From positions 660,693-724,692 of the forward strand of contig JALSOH010000004.1 in NCBI GenBank assembly GCA_026986575.1: a stretch of 64,000 nucleotides of DNA, in the 5' to 3' direction. Under the pieces are notes generated by a model. That model was not told where the DNA came from and ran no database searches. It saw only the letters and a program-made list of their open reading frames with translations. Position 1 is the first letter of the stretch; every line of letters begins with the position of its first letter. The position numbers and the translations under genes were made by a program. Origin of the DNA: Thermoproteota archaeon. GTDB taxonomy: Archaea > Korarchaeota > Korarchaeia > Korarchaeales > Korarchaeaceae. This document shows positions 63,234-64,000 of the stretch, piece after piece.

Positions 63234-64000
63234 CTCCTCCCTTCACCTTCTCCTTCAGCCAGCCGACAATGTCGAAGCCAGCGAATCCCGTGGGCTTCAG
63301 CAGGAGCACTATCACTATGATGACGAACGAGATCAGCGGCCTGTAGGCGGTGCTCACATTGAAATACGTGTTCATGAAGGTGATCCCGAAGTTCTCGGCG
63401 AAACCTACTATTAGACCACCGGCTATGGTACCCCAAAAGCTCACGAGGCCTCCTAGGATCGAGGCAGCGAAGATCCTCAGCAGTGCGTACCATCCTATCT
63501 CAGGAGTGATGACTGAGTAGGCCGACCAGAGGCCGCCAGCGACACCGGTTATGCCACCGGCTATGAACCACATGAGCCTCCTCAGGGTGTATATCTTCAC
63601 ACCAGACACCCTGGCAAGGTCCTCGTTATCGGCCATAGCCCTGAGGGCCTTCCCTGGCTTGGTGTAATGGAACATGAGGTGTAGAAGCACGACGCTGACT
63701 ATGGTTATCGGGAACACCCAGAGATGTATGGTAGTGATTCCAGCCCTGCCGAATCTTCCGATGAGCTGGACATTTGTCTTGGCTTGTACGGTTATGACAG
63801 CATTCAGGTCGGCGTATATAAACAGCAGGTAGCGGACCACGAGCCCTATGCCTATGCTCGCCACCAGCAGGAAGAGAGGCTTCGAACCCCTCTTTATCAT
63901 GGGCTTGAAGACTCCCTCGTCCATCGCTACCGCTAAAAGGGCTGACGCGAAGAAGGCGGCGATCAGCGATTCACCTAAACCGTAGCCCATCCAGTTCACC
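63226..64000 (-). CDS. livH: Branched-chain amino-acid ABC permease LivH (5' end outside window)
   Basis: The frame is open at the right edge. It encodes at least 257 residues of a LivH-type permease, with YTKPGKALRAMADNEDLARVSGV as the EAA loop and ILGGLVSFWGTIAGGLIVGF near the end. LivH usually has about 290 residues, so roughly 30 are missing. It precedes livM on the same strand, with an overlap of eight bases. Confidence 0.9.
   Translation of the reverse strand, partial: VNWMGYGLGESLIAAFFASALLAVAMDEGVFKPMIKRGSKPLFLLVASIGIGLVVRYLLFIYADLNAVITVQAKTNVQLIGRFGRAGITTIHLWVFPITIVSVVLLHLMFHYTKPGKALRAMADNEDLARVSGVKIYTLRRLMWFIAGGITGVAGGLWSAYSVITPEIGWYALLRIFAASILGGLVSFWGTIAGGLIVGFAENFGITFMNTYFNVSTAYRPLISFVIIVIVLLLKPTGFAGFDIVGWLKEKVKGGGE

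Noticed and set aside
1-64000. CRISPR arrays, insertion sequences and rRNA genes
   Set aside because: No spaced direct repeats, transposase motifs, terminal inverted repeats or rRNA-like blocks were seen on reading the window.

Overview
The window is archaeal. It has TATA-box promoters 25-35 bases ahead of genes, Shine-Dalgarno motifs inside tight operons, many GTG and TTG starts, an XPB-Bax1 pair, a TrmB regulator, a LysW amino-acid carrier pathway and ribosomal protein L13e. L13e and the shared LysW route for lysine and arginine point to the TACK group. The tungsten AOR-type enzyme, peptide uptake systems and general gene style suggest an anaerobic, probably thermophilic peptide user, perhaps a korarchaeote. 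That placement is inference. No rRNA, tRNA, CRISPR array or insertion sequence was seen.

Layout: 1-5.4 kb holds the 3' part of a giant surface protein with phospholipase D, lamin-tail and S-layer-like modules. At 5.6-9.2 kb are a helix-hairpin-helix protein and the XPB-Bax1 repair pair. At 9.2-15.1 kb is a complete LysW set: ArgX, LysY, LysZ, LysW, LysX, LysJ and LysK. At 15.2-21.7 kb are an archaeal ATPase, a radical SAM enzyme, a membrane-tethered regulator with a secreted helical protein, L13e, a TrmB regulator with no usable normal start codon, a TIGR04076 protein and nicotinamidase. At 21.8-26.7 kb is a cluster of two unequal ArsA/Get3-like ATPases, a CstA transporter and two small paralogous proteins of unknown function. 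This is the best candidate for an undescribed system.

At 26.8-34.2 kb are hypothetical proteins, a UbiD-UbiA pair, an intact HEPN/MNT module, a nitrate/taurine-type ABC transporter and a CPBP protease. At 34.4-37.5 kb are a phosphohexomutase and an AOR-family oxidoreductase. Two complete dipeptide/oligopeptide ABC operons (37.8-43.3 and 46.9-52.6 kb), with the same gene order and near-identical anchor sequences on their binding proteins, flank a frameshifted HEPN/MNT relic and a stomatin-NfeD pair. The second operon ends in a 50-residue membrane protein.

At 52.6-64 kb are a class III aminotransferase, PhoU, diaminopimelate decarboxylase-like LysA (unexpected beside the aminoadipate route), dipeptide epimerase, AmrS-type radical SAM enzyme, a long KamA-like enzyme, secreted or anchored proteins of unknown role, and the LivM and LivH permeases of a branched-chain amino-acid transporter, with LivH cut by the window edge. 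Read together (inference), peptides and amino acids enter through the ABC systems. They are then handled by the epimerase, aminotransferase, aminomutase-like enzyme and AOR-type oxidoreductase. Lysine and arginine can still be made on LysW.
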